Position numbers and translations under genes: made by a program. A DNA stretch of 64,000 nt. Origin: Cyclina sinensis. Taxonomy: Eukaryota > Mollusca > Bivalvia > Venerida > Veneridae. The first letter of the stretch is position 1; every line of letters begins with the position of its first letter. The DNA lies in contig JAAONU010000016.1 in NCBI GenBank assembly GCA_012932295.1, positions 17,079,530 to 17,143,529 of the forward strand. The letters run 5' to 3'. Below the pieces are notes generated by a model. The model was not told where the DNA came from. It ran no database searches and saw only the letters and a list, made by a program, of their open reading frames with translations. Below are positions 19,007 to 32,500 of the stretch, one piece after another.

Positions 19007-22000
19007 TATTAGTTTGTTAGTAAGTAAAAAAAATAAGTTAAGGTAGTAAGTTAGTTAATTAGTTAAGCTAGTTAATTAGTCTAAGTAAATTAGTTTGTAT
19101 TAAGTTAGTAAGGTTAAGTTAGTTAGTAGATTAAGTTAGCAAGGTTCAGTTAGTTAATTATTTAGTTAAGTTAGAAATTAAGTGAGTTAATTAGTCTAAG
19201 TAAATTAGTTTGTTTAGTTAAGTTGGTTAAAAGATTAAGTTAGTAAGGTTAAGTTAGTTAAATTATTTAGTTAAATTAGTCCGTTAAGTTAGTTAATTTA
19301 ATGAGTTTAAATCTTAGGTAAGTAACTTTGTTAATTAGTTAAGCTGTTAATTATTCTAAATTGGATTAGTTCATTTAGTAAGGTAATTTAATTAGTTAAG
19401 TTAGTAAGTTATGTTTTGGTCGTTAGTAAAGTTAAGTTTGTTAAATTAGTAAGTTAGGTTAGTAATTTAAGTTGATTATTAAAGTAAGTTAGTCAGGTGG
19501 TGTGTTGTTTGTGATGGTTGGTTGCTAGTGGTGTTTTGTTGTTTGTGGTGCTAGGTTGTTTCCGGTTGTAGAGTGGTTGTGGGTTCTTAGTTGTGGTGGT
19601 ACTAGTTTGTTTGTAAATTAAATTAGTTTGTTAAGTAAAAACATTAGTTAAGTAAGTTACTTTTTGTTAATTGTTTAAACTAGTTAGTTAGTTACACTAG
19701 TAAAATTAGTTTGTTTAATTAAGTTAGTAAGTTAATTTACTTAGTAGTAAACTAAAGTTAGATAAAGTAATAATTTAAGTTATACACTAGTAAAATTGTA
19801 TAGTTTAATTAAGTTAGTAAGTTAATTTACTTAGTAGTAAAGTAAAGTTAGATAAAGTATGAAGTTAAGTTATGAAGTTAAGTTAGTTCAATTAATAAGT
19901 TTATTTAGTAAGTTAAGTAAGTTAGTAAAGTGAGTTAGTTCTTTAGATGGTTAGTTGTAAGTGGTGATGGGTTAGTTGTGGTGATGGGTTAGTTGTGGTG
20001 GTGGGTTGTTTGTGGTGGCGGGTTGTTTCTGGTGGTGGGTTGTTATTGGTGCTGGTATTAGTTTGTTAGTAAGTAAAAAAAATAAGTTAGGGTAGTAAGT
20101 AAGTTAATTAGTTAAGCTAGTTAATTAATCTAAGTAAATTAGTTTGTTTATTTAAGTAAGGTAGTAAATTTAGTTAGTAAAGTTAAGTTAGTTAAATTAT
20201 TTAGTTAAGTTAGAAATTTAAGTTTGTTAAATTAATATGTGTAATTAGTAAGTTAAGTAAGTTAAGTTAGTTAGTTCTTTAGATGGTTAGTTGTAGGTGG
20301 TGGTGGGTTATTTGTGTGGTGGGTTGTTAGTAGTGGTGGTACTAGTTTATTAGTTAGTAAAAAAACAATAAATTAGGGTAGCTAGTTAGTTAATTAGTTA
20401 AGCTAGTGATTAAGTCTAAATAAATTAGTTTGTTTATTTAACTTAGTTAGTAATTTAAGTTAGTAAGGTTGTTAGTTAAATTATTTAGTTAAGTTAGAAA
20501 TTTAAGATAGTTAAATTGATAAGTTAAATTAGTAAGTTAAGTAAGTTAGTAAAGTTAGTTCTTTAGATGGTTAGTTGTAGGTGGTGGTGGGTTAGTTGTG
20601 GTGGTGGGTTGTTTCTGGTGGTGGGTTGTTTCTGGTGGTGGGTTGTTAGTGGTGGTGGTTTTAGTTTGTTAGTAATTATAAAAAAATAAGTTAAAGTAGT
20701 ATGTTAGTTAATCAGTTAAGCTAATTAAATTAGTCTAAGTAAATTAGTTTGTTTAGTTAGGTTAGTTAATAGATTAAGTTAGTAAGGTTAAGTTAGTTAG
20801 TAGATTAAGTTAGTAAGGTTAAGTTAGTTAAATTATTTAGTAAAGTTAGAAAATTAAGTTAGTTAAATTGATAAGTTAAATTACTAAGTTAAGTTAGTTA
20901 GTTATGTGAGTTTAAATCTAAGTTAAGTAAGTTTGTTAATTAGTTAAGCTGTTAATTAGTCTAAATTGGATTAGTTAACGTAGTAAGGTAATTTATTTAG
21001 TGAAGTTAGTAAGTTAAGTTTTGTTCGTTAGTAAAGTTAAGTTTGTTAAATTATTAAGTTAGGTTAGTAATTTAAGTTGATTATTAAAATAAGTTAGTCA
21101 GGTGGTGTGTTGTTTGTGATGGTTTGTTGCTAGTGGTGTTTTGTTGTTTGTGGTGGTAGGTTGTTTCCGGTTGTAGAGTGGTTGTGGGTTCTTAGTCGTG
21201 GTGGTACTAGTTTGTTAGTAAATTAAATTAGTTTAAGTAAAACATTAGTTAAGTTAGTTACTTTTTGATAATTGTTTAAACTAGTTAGTTAGTTACACTA
21301 GTGAAATAAGTTTGTTTAATTAAGTTAGTAAGTTAATTTACTTAGTAGTAAAGTAAAGTTAGATAAAGTATTAATTTAAGTTATGAAGTTAAGTTAGTTC
21401 AATTAATAAGTTTAATTAGTAAGTTAAGTAAGTTAGAAAAGTTAGTAAGTTCTTTAGATGGTTAGTTGTGGTGGTGGGTTGTTTATGGTGGCGGGTTGTT
21501 TCTGGTGGTGGGTTGTTAGTGGTGGTGGTACTAGTTTTTTAGTATGTAAAAAAAAACAAATTAGGGTAGTAAATTAGTTAATTAGTTAAGCTAGTTAATT
21601 AGTCTAAGTAAATTAGTTTGTTTAGTTAAATTAGACAGTAAATTTAGTTAATAAAATTAAGTTAGGTAAATTATTTAGTTAAGTTAGAAATTTAAGTTTG
21701 TTAAATTAATAAGGTTCGTTAGTAAGTTAAGTAAGTTAGTTAAGTTAGTTAGTTCTTTAGATGGTTTGTTGTAAGTGGTGGTGGGTTATTTGTGGTGGTG
21801 GGTTGCTTCTGGTGGTGGGTTGTTAGTGGTGGTGGTACTAGTTTGCTAGTTAGAAAAAAAAACAATAAATTAGGGTAGTTAGTTACTTAATTAGTTAAGC
21901 TAGTGATTAAGTCTAAATAAATTAGTTTGTTTAGTTAAATTAGTTAGTAAATTAAGTTAGTAAGATTAAGTTAGTTTAATTATTTAGTTAAGTTAGAAAT

Positions 22001-25000
22001 TTAAGTTAGTTAAATTGATAAGTTAAAGTAGTAAGTTAAATAAGTTAGTTAAGTTAGTTCATTAGATGGTTAGTTGTAGGTGGTGATGGGTTAGTTGTGG
22101 TGGTGGGTTGTTTGTGGTGGTGGTACTAGTTTGTTAGTTAGTAAAGAAAACAATAAATTAGGGTAGTTAGTTAATTAGTTAAGCTAGTGATTAAGTCTAA
22201 GTAAATTAGTTTGTTTAGTTAGGTTAGTTAATAGATTAAGTTAGTAAGGTTAAGTTAGTTAGTAGATTAAGTTGGTAAGGTTAAGTTAGTTAAATTATTT
22301 AGTAAAGTTAGAAAATTAAGTTAGTTAAATTGATAAGGTAAATTACTAAGTGAAATTAGTTAGTTATGTGAGTTTGAATCTAAGGTTAGTAAGTTTGTTA
22401 ATTAGTTAAGCTGTTAATTAGTCTAAATTGGATTAGTTAATTTAGTAAGGTAATTTAATTAGTTAAGTTAGTAAGTTATGTTTTGGTCGTTAGTAAAGTT
22501 AAGTTTGTTAAATTAGTAAGTTAGGTTAGTAATTTAAGTTGATTATTAAAGTAAGTTAGTCAGGTGGTGTGTTGTTTGTGATGGTTGGTTGCTAGTGGTG
22601 TTTTGTTGTTTGTGGTGGTAGGTTGTTTCCAGTTGTAGAGTGGTTGTGGGTTCTTAGTCGTGGTGGTACTAGTTTGTTAGTAAATTAAATTAGTTTGTTA
22701 AGTAAAAACATTAGTTAAGTTAGTTACTTTTTGTTAATTGTTTAAACTAGTTAGTTAGTTACACTAGTTAAATTAGTTTGTTTAATTAAGTTAGTAAGTT
22801 AATTTACTTAGTAGTAAACTAAAGTTAGATAAAGTAATAATTTAAGTTATGAAGTTAAGTTAGTTCAGTTTATAAGTTTAATTAGTAAGTTAAGTAAGTT
22901 AGAAAAGTTAGTAAGTTCTTTAGATGGTTAGTTGTGGTGGTGGGTTGTTTGTGGTGGCGGGTTGTTTCTGGTGGTGGGTTGTTAGTGGTGGTGGTGGTAC
23001 TAGTTTGTTAGTAAGTAAAAAAAACATAAATTAGGGTAGTAAGTTAGTTAATTAGTTAAGCTAGTTAATTAGTCTAAGTAAATTAGTTTGTTTAGTTAAA
23101 TTAGATAGTAAATTTAGATAGTAAAGTTAAGTTAGGTAAATTATTTAGTTAAGTTAGAAATTTAAGTTTGTTAAATTAATAAGGTTCGTTAGTAAGTTAA
23201 ATTAGTTAGTTAAGTTAGTTAGTTCTTTAGATGGTTTGTTGTAAGTGGTGGTGGGTTATTTGTGGTGGTGGGTTGCTTCTGGTGGTGGGTTGTTAGTGGT
23301 GGTGGTACTAGTTTGTTAGTTAGAAAAAGAAAACAATAAATTAGGGTAGTTAGTTAGTTAAGCTAGTGATTAAGTCTAAATAAATTAGTTTGTTTATTTA
23401 AGTAAGTTAGTAAATTAAGTTAGTAAGGTTGTTAGTTAAATTATTTAGTTAAGTTAGAAATTTAAGATAGTTAAATTGATAAGTTAAATTAGTAAGTTAA
23501 GTAAGTTAGTAAAGTTAGTTCTTTATATGGTTAGTTGTAGGTGGTGGTGGGTTGTTTCTGGTGGTGGGTTGTTAGTGGTGGTGGTATTAGTTTGTTAGTA
23601 ATTATAAAAAAATAAGTTAAAGTAGTAAGTTAGTTAATCAGTTAAGCTAATTAAATTAGTCTAAGTAAATTAGTTTGTTTAGTTAGGTTAGTTAATAGAT
23701 TAAGTTAGTAAGGTTAAGTTAGTTAGTAGATTAAGTTAGTAAGGTTAAGTTAGTTAAATTATTTAGTAAAGTTAGAAAATTAAGTTAGTTAAATTGATAA
23801 GTTAAATTACTAAGTTAAGTTAGTTAGTTAAGTAAGTTTGTTAATTAGTTAAGCTGTTAATTAGTCTAAATTGGATTAGTTAACGTAGTAAGGTAATTTA
23901 ATTAGTGAAGTTAGTAAGTTAAGTTTTGTTCGTTAATAAAGTTAAGTTTGTTAAATTATTAAGTTACGTTAGTAATTTAAGTTGATTATTAAAGTAACTT
24001 AGTCAGGTGGTGTGTTGTTTGTGATGGTTTGTTGCTAGTGGTGTTTTGTTGTTTGTGGTGGTAGGTTGTTTCCGGTTGTAGAGTGGTTGTGGGTTCTTAG
24101 TCGTGGTGGTACTAGTTTGTTAGTAAATTAAATTAGTTTGTTAAGTAAAAACATTAGTTAAGTTAGTTACTTTTTGATAATTGTTTAAACTAGTTAGTTA
24201 GTTACACTAGTGAAATAAGTTTGTTTAATTAAGTTAGTAAGTTAATTTACTTAGTAGTAAAGTAAAGTTAGATAAAGTATTAATTTAAGTTATGAAGTTA
24301 AGTTAGTTCAATTAATAAGTTTAATTAGTAAGTTAAGTAAGTTAGAAAAGTTAGTAAGTTCTTTAGATGGTTAGTTGTGGTGGTGGGTTGTTTATGGTGG
24401 CGGGTTGTTTCTGGTGGTGGGTTGTTAGTGGTGGTGGTACTAGTTTTTTAGTAAGTAAAAAAAACAAATTAGGGTAGTAAATTAGTTAATTAGTTAAGCT
24501 AGTTAATTAGTCTAAGTAAATTAGTTTGTTTAGTTAAATTAGATAGTAAATTTAGTTAATAAAATTAAGTTAGGTAAATTATTTAGTTAAGTTAGAAATT
24601 TAAGTTTGTTAAATTAATAAGGTTCGTTAGTAAGTTAAGTAAGTTAGTTAAGTTAGTTAGTTCTTTAGATGGTTTGTTGTAAGTGGTGGTGGGTTATTTG
24701 TGGTGGTGGGTTGCTTCTGGTGGTGGGTTGTTAGTGGTGGTGGTACTAGTTTGCTAGTTAGAAAAAAAAACAATAAATTAGGGTAGTTAGTTACTTAATT
24801 AGTTAAGCTAGTGATTAAGTCTAAATAAATTAGTTTGTTTAGTTAAATTAGTTAGTAAATTAAGTTAGTAAGATTAAGTTAGTTTAATTATTTAGTTAAG
24901 TTAGAAATTTAAGTTAGTTAAATTGATAAGTTAAAGTAGTAAGTTAAATAAGTTAGTTAAGTTAGTTCATTAGATGGTTAGTTGTAGGTGGTGATGGGTT

Positions 25001-26512
25001 AGTTGTGGTGGTGGGTTGTTTGTGGTGGTGGTACTAGTTTGTTAGTTAGTAAAGAAAACAATAAATTAGGGTAGTTAGTTAATTAGTTAAGCTAGTGATT
25101 AAGTCTAAGTAAATTAGTTTGTTTAGTTAGGTTAGTTAATAGATTAAGTTAGTAAGGTTAAGTTAGTTAGTAGATTAAGTTGGTAAGGTTAAGTTAGTTA
25201 AATTATTTAGTAAAGTTAGAAAATTAAGTTAGTTAAATTGATAAGGTAAATTACTAAGTGAAATTAGTTAGTTATGTGAGTTTGAATCTAAGGTTAGTAA
25301 GTTTGTTAATTAGTTAAGCTGTTAATAAGTCTAAATTGGATTAGTTAATTTAGTAAGGTAATTTAATTAGTTAAGTTAGTAAGTTATGTTTTGGTCGTTA
25401 GTAAAGTTAAGTTTGTTAAATTAGTAAGTTAGGTTAGTAATTTAAGTTGATTATTAAAGTAAGTTAGTCAGGTGGTGTGTTGTTTGTGATGGTTGGTTGC
25501 TAGTGGTGTTTTGTTGTTTGTGGTGGTAGGTTGTTTCCAGTTGTAGAGTGGTTGTGGGTTCTTAGTCGTGGTGGTACTAGTTTGTTAGTAAATTAAATTA
25601 GTTTGTTAAGTAAAAACATTAGTTAAGTTAGTTACTTCTTGTTAATTGTTTAAACTAGTTAGTTAGTTACACTAGTTAAATTAGTTTGTTTAATTAAGTT
25701 AGTAAGTTAATTTACTTAGTAGTAAACTAAAGTTAGATAAAGTAATAATTTAAGTTATGAAGTTAAGTTAGTTCAGTTTATAAGTTTAATTAGTAAGTTA
25801 AGTAAGTTAGAAAAGTTAGTAAGTTCTTTAGATGGTTAGTTGTGGTGGTGGGTTGTTTGTGGTGGCGGGTTGTTTCTGGTGGTGGGTTGTTAGTGGTGGT
25901 GGTGGTACTAGTTTGTTAGTAAGTAAAAAAAAACATAAATTAGGGTAGTAAGTTAGTTAATTAGTTAAGCTAGTTAATTAGTCTAAGTAAATTAGTTTGT
26001 TTAGTTAAATTAGATAGTAAATTTAGATAGTAATGTTAAGTTAGGTAAATTATTTAGTTAAGTTAGAAATTTAAGTTTGTTAAATTAATAAGGTTCGTTA
26101 GTAAGTTAAATTAGTTAGTTAAGTTAGTTAGTTCTTTAGATGGTTTGTTGTAAGTGGTGGTGGGATATTTGTGGTGGTGGGTTGCTTCTGGTGGTGGGTT
26201 GTTAGTGGTGGTGGTACTAGTTTGTTAGTTAGAAAAAGAAAACAATAAATTAGGGTAGTTAGTTAGTTAAGCTAGTGATTAAGTCTAAATAAATTAGTTT
26301 GTTTAGTTAAGTTAGATAGTAAATTAAGTTAGTAAGATTAAGTTAGTTTAATTATTTAGCTAAGTTAGAAATTTAAGTTAGTTAAATTGATACGTTAAAT
26401 TAGTAACTTAAATTAGTTAGTTAAGTTAGTTCATAAGATGGTTAGTTGTAGGTGGTGATGGGTTAGTTGTGGTGGTGGGTTGTTTGTGGTGGTGGGTTGT
26501 TAGTGGTGGTGG
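19007..26512 (+). repeat. Satellite super-repeat copy 1 (7506 bp)
   Basis: It runs from a marker TATTAGTTTGTTAGTAAG next to an eight-base A-stretch and AAGTTAAGGTAG. A second rare marker, GTTAGCAAGGTTCAG, has its AAGGTTCAG at 19141. The same two markers recur at 26513/26647 and 33653/33787. Both markers give the same spacing of 7506 bp to copy 2. Confidence 0.8.
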
Positions 26513-29500
26513 TATTAGTTTGTTAGTAAGTAAAAAAAATAAGTTAAGGTAGTAAGTTAGTTAATTAGTTAAGCTAGTTAATTAGTCTAAGTAAATTAGT
26601 TTGTATTAAGTTAGTAAGGTTAAGTTAGTTAGTAGATTAAGTTAGCAAGGTTCAGTTAGTTAATTATTTAGTTAAGTTAGAAATTAAGTGAGTTAATTAG
26701 TCTAAGTCAATTAGTTTGTTTAGTTAAGTTGGTTAAAAGATTAAGTTAGTAAGGTTAAGTTAGTTAAATTATTTAGTTAAATTAGTCCGTTAAGTTAGTT
26801 AATTAAATGAGTTTAAATCTTAGGTAAGTAAGTTTGTTAATTAGTTAAGCTGTTAATTAGTCTAAATTGGGTTAGTTAACTTAGTAAGATAATTTAATTA
26901 GTGAAGTTAGTAAGTTAAGTTTTGTTCGTTAGTAAGGTTAAGCTAGTTAAATTAGTAAGTTAGGTTAGTAATTTAAGTTGATTATTAAAGTAAGTTAGTC
27001 AGGTGGTGTGTTGTTTGTGATGGTTGGTTGCTAGTGGTGTTTTGTTGTTTGTGGTGGTAGGTTGTTTCCGGTTGTAGAGTGTTTGTGGTTGTGGGTTCTT
27101 AGTCGTGGTGGTACTAGTTTGTTAGTAAATTAAATTAGTTTGTTAAGTAAAAAAATTAGTTAAGTTTGTTAGTTTTTGTTAATTGTTTAAGCAAGTTAGT
27201 TAATTACACTAGTAAAATTGGTTAGTTTAATTAAGTTAGTAAGTTAATTTACTTAGTAGTAAAGTAAAGTTAGATAAAGTATGAAGTTAAGTTATGAAGT
27301 TAAGTTAGTTCAATTAATAAGTTTATTTAGTAAGTTAAGTAAGTTAGTAAAGTGAGTTAGTTCTTTAGATGGTTAGTTGTAAGTGGTGATGGGTTAGTTG
27401 TGGTGGTGGGTTGTTTGTGGTGGCGGGTTGTTTCTGGTGGTGGGTTGTTATTGGTGCTGGTATTAGTTTGTTAGTCAGTAAAAAAAATAAGTTAGGGTAG
27501 TAAGTAAGTTAATTAGTTAAGCTAGTTAATTAGTCTAAGTAAATTAGTTTGTTTATTTAAGTTAGGTAGTAAATTTAGTGAGTAAAGTTAAGTTAGTTAA
27601 ATTATTTAGTTAAATTAGAAATTTAAGTTTGTTAACTTAATATGTGTAATAAGTAAGTTAAGTAAGTAAGTTAAGTTAGTTAGTTCTTTAGATGGTTAGT
27701 TGTAGGTGGTGGTGGGTTATTTGTGGTGGTGGGTTGCTTCTGGTGGTGGGTTGTTAGTAGTGGTGGTACTAGTTTATTATTTAGTAAAAAAACAATAAAT
27801 TAGGGTAGCTAGTTAGTTAATTAGTTAAGCTAGTGATTAAGTCTAAATAAATTAGTTTGTTTATATAAGATAGTTAGTAAATTAAGTTAGTAAGGTTGTT
27901 AGTTAAATTATTTAGTTAAGTTAGAAATTTAAGATAGTTAAATTGATAAGTTAAATTAGTAAGTTAAGTAAGTTAGTAAAGTTAGTTCTTTAGATGGTTA
28001 GTTGTAGGTGGTGGTGGGTTAGTTGTGGTGGTGGGTTGTTTCTGGTGGTGGGTTGTTAGTGGTGGTGGTATTAGTTTGTTAGTAATTATAAAAAAAATAA
28101 GTTAAAGTAGTAAGTTAGTTAATCAGTTAAGCTAATTAAATTAGTCTAAGTAAATTAGTTTGTTTTGTTAGGTTAGTTAATAGATTAAGTTAGTTAGGTT
28201 AAGTTAGTTAGTAGATTAAGTTAGTAAGGTTAAGTTAGTTAAATTATTTAGTAAAGTTAGAAAATTAAGTTAGTTAAATTGATAAGTTAAATTACTAAGT
28301 TAAGTTAGTTAGTTATGTGAGTTTAAATCTAAGTTAAGTAAGTTTGTTAATTAGTTAAGCTGTTAATTAGTCTAAATTGGATTAGTTAACGTAGTAAGGT
28401 AATTTAATTAGTGAAGTTAGTAAGTTAAGTTTTGTTCGTTAATAAAGTTAGGTTTGTTAAATTATTAAGTTAGGTTAGTAATTTAAGTTGATTATTAAAA
28501 TAAGTTAGTCAGGTGGTGTGTTGTTTGTGATGGTTTGTTGCTAGTGGTGTTTTGTTGTTTGTGGTGGTAGGTTGTTTCCGGTTGTAGAGTGGTTGTGGGT
28601 TCTTAGTCGTGGTGGTACTAGTTTGTTAGTAAATTAAATTAGTTTAAGTAAAACATTAGTTAAGTTAGTTACTTTTTGATAATTGTTTAAACTAGTTAGT
28701 TAGTTACACTAGTGAAATAAGTTTGTTTAATTAAGTTAGTAAGTTAATTTACTTAGTAGTAAAGTAAAGATAGATAAGGTATTAATTTAAGTTATGAAGT
28801 TAAGTTAGTTCAATTAATAAGTTTAATTAGTAAGTTAAGTAAGTTAGAAAAGTTAGTAAGTTCTTTAGATGGTTAGTTGTGGTGGTGGGTTGTTTATGGT
28901 GGCGGGTTGTTTCTGGTGGTGGGTTGTTAGTGGTGGTGGTACTAGTTTTTTAGTAAGTAAAAAAAAACAAATTAGGGTAGTAAATTAGTTAACTAGCTAA
29001 GCTAGTTAATTAGTCTAAGTAAATTAGTTTGTTTAGTTAAATTAGATAGTAAATTTAGTTAATAAAATTAAGTTAGGTAAATTATTTAGTTAAGTTAGAA
29101 ATTTAAGTTTGTTAAATTAATAAGGTTCGTTAGTAAGTTAAGTAAGTTAGTTAAGTTAGTTAGTTCTTTAGATGGTTTGTTGTAAGTGGTGGTGGGTTAT
29201 TTGTGGTGGTGGGTTGCTTCTGGTGGTGGGTTGTTAGTGGTGGTGGTACTAGTTTTTTAGTAAGTTAAAAAAACAAATAAGGGTAGTAAATTAGTTAATT
29301 AGTTAAGCTAGTTAATTAGTCTAAGTAAATTAGTTTGTTTAGTTAAATTAGATAGTAAATTTAGTTAATAAAATTAAGTTAGGTAAATTATTTAGTTAAG
29401 TTAGAAATTTAAGTTTGTTAAATTAATAAGGTTCGTTAGTAAGTTAAGTAAGTTAGTTAAGTTAGTTAGTTCTTTAGATGGTTTGTTGTAAGTGGTGGTG

Positions 29501-32500
29501 GGTTATTTGTGGTGGTGGGTTGCTTCTGGTGGTGGGTTGTTAGTGGTGGTGGTACTAGTTTGCTAGTTAGAAAAAAAAACAATAAATTAGGGTAGTTAGT
29601 TACTTAATTAGTTAAGCTAGTGATTAAGTCTAAATAAATTAGTTTGTTTAGTTAAATTAGTTAGTAAATTAAGTTAGTTAGATTAAGTTAGTTTAATTAT
29701 TTAGTTAAGTTAGAAATTTAAGTTAGTTAAATTGATAAGTTAAAGTAGTAAGTTAAATAAGTTAGTTAAGTTAGTTCATTAGATGGTTAGTTGTAGGTGG
29801 TGATGGGTTAGTTGTGGTGGTGGGTTGTTTGTGGTGGTGGGTTGTTAGTGGTGGTGGTACTAGTTTGTTAGTTAGTAAAGAAAACAATAAATTAGGGTAG
29901 TTAGTTAATTAGTTAAGCTAGTGATTAAGTCTAAGTAAATTAGTTTGTTTAGTTAGGTTAGTTAATAGATTAAGTTAGTAAGGTTAAGTTAGTTAGTAGA
30001 TTAAGTTGGTAAGGTTAAGTTAGTTAAATTATTTAGTAAAGTTAGAAAATTAAGTTAGTTAAATTGATAAGGTAAATTACTAAGTTAAGTTAGTTAGTTA
30101 TGTGAGTTTGAATCTAAGGTTAGTAAGTTTGTTAATTAGTTAAGCTGTTAATTAGTCTAAATTGGATTAGTTAATTTAGTAAGGTAATTTAATTAGTTAA
30201 GTTAGTAAGTTATGTTTTGGTCGTTAGTAAAGTTAAGTTTGTTAAATTAGTAAGTTAGGTTAGTAATTTAAGTTGATTATTAAAGTAAGTTAGTCAGGTG
30301 GTATGTTGTTTGTGATGGTTGGTTGCTAGTGGTGTTTTGTTGTTTGTGGTGGTAGGTTGTTTCCAGTTGTAGATTGGTTGTGGGTTCTTAGTCGTGGTGG
30401 TACTAGTTTGATAGTAAATTAAATTAGTTTGTTAAGTAAAAACATTAGTTAAGTTAGTTACTTTTTGTTAATTGTTTAAACTAGTTAGTTAGTTACACTA
30501 GTTAAATTAGTTTGTTTAATTAAGTTAGTAAGTTAATTTACTTAGTAGTAAACTAAAGTTAGATAAAGTAATAATTTAAGTTATGAAGTTAAGTTAGTTC
30601 AGTTTATAAGTTTAATTAGTAAGTTAAGTAAGTTAGTAAAGTTAGTAAGTTCTTTAGATGGTTAGTTGTGGTGGTGTGTTGTTTGTGGTGGCGGGTTGTT
30701 TCTGGTGGTGGGTTGTTAGTGGTGGTGGTGGTATTAGTTTGTTAGTAATTATAAAAAAATAAGTTAAAGTAGTAAGTTAGTTAATCAGTTAAGCTAATTA
30801 AATTAGTCTAAGTAAATTAGTTTGTTTAGTTAGGTTAGTTAATAGATTAAGTTAGTAAGGTTAAGTTAGTTAGTAGATTAAGTTAGTAAGGTTAAGTTAG
30901 TTAAATTATTTAGTAAAGTTAGAAAACTAAGTTAGTTAAATTGATAAGTTAAATTACTAAGTTAAGTTAGTTAGTTAAGTAAGTTTGTTAATTAGTTAAG
31001 CTGTTAATTAGTCTAAATTGGATTAGTTAACGTAGTAAGGTAATTTAATTAGTGAAGTTAGTAAGTTAAGTTTTGTTCGTTAATAAAGTTAAGTTTGTTA
31101 AATTATTAAGTTACGTTAGTAATTTAAGTTGATTATTAAAGTAACTTAGTCAGGTGGTGTGTTGTTTGTGATGGTTTGTTGCTAGTGGTGTTTTGTTGTT
31201 TGTGGTGGTAGGTTGTTTCCGGTTGTAGAGTGGTTGTGGGTTCTTAGTCGTGGTGGTACTAGTTTGTTAGTAAATTAAATTAGTTTGTTAAGTAAAAACA
31301 TTAGTTAAGTTAGTTACTTTTTGATAATTGTTTAAACTAGTTAGTTAGTTACACTAGTGAAATAAGTTTGTTTAATTAAGTTAGTAAGTTAATTTACTTA
31401 GTAGTAAAGTAAAGTTAGATAAAGTATTAATTTAAGTTATGAAGTTAAGTTAGTTCAATTAATAAGTTTAATTAGTAAGTTAAGTAAGTTAGAAAAGTTA
31501 GTAAGTTCTTTAGATGGTTAGTTGTGGTGGTGGGTTGTTAATGGTGGCGGGTTGTTTCTGGTGGTGGGTTGTTAGTGGTGGTGGTACTAGTTTTTTAGTA
31601 AGTAAAAAAAACAAATTAGGGTAGTAAATTAGTTAATTAGTTAAGCTAGTTAATTAGTCTAAGTAAATTAGTTTGTTTAGTTAAATTAGATAGTAAATTT
31701 AGTTAATAAAATTAAGTTAGGTAAATTATTTAGTTAAGTTAGAAATTTAAGTTTGTTAAATTAATAAGGTTCGTTAGTAAGTTAAGTAAGTTAGTTAAGT
31801 TAGTTAGTTCTTTAGATGGTTTGTTGTAAGTGGTGGTGGGTTATTTGTGGTGGTGGGTTGCTTCTGGTGGTGGGTTGTTAGTGGTGGTGGTACTAGTTTG
31901 CTAGTTAGGAAAAAAAACAATAAATTAGGGTAGTTAGTTACTTAATTAGTTAAGCTAGTGATTAAGTCTAAATAAATTAGTTTGTTTAGTTAAATTAGTT
32001 AGTAAATTAAGTTAGTAAGATTAAGTTAGTTTAATTATTTAGTTAAGTTAGAAATTTAAGTTAGTTAAATTGATAAGTTAAAGTAGTAAGTTAAATAAGT
32101 TAGTTAAGTTAGTTCATTAGATGGTTAATTGTAGGTGGTGATGGGTTAGTTGTGGTGGTGGGTTGTTTGTGGTGGTGGTACTAGTTTGTTAGTTAGTAAA
32201 GAAAACAATAAATTAGGGTAGTTAGTTAATTAGTTAAGCTAGTGATTAAGTCTAAGTAAATTAGTTTGTTTAGTTAGGTTAGTTAATAGATAAAGTTAGT
32301 GAGGTTAAGTTAGTTAGTATGTTAAGTTAGTAAGGTTAAGTTAGTTTAATTATTTAGTAAAGTTAGAAAATTAAGTTAGTTAAATTGATAAGTTAAATTA
32401 CTAAGTTAAGTTAGTTAGTTATGTGAGTTTGAATCTAAGGTTAGTAAGTTTGTTAATTAGTTAAGCTGTTAATTAGTCTAAATTGGATTAGTTAATTTAG

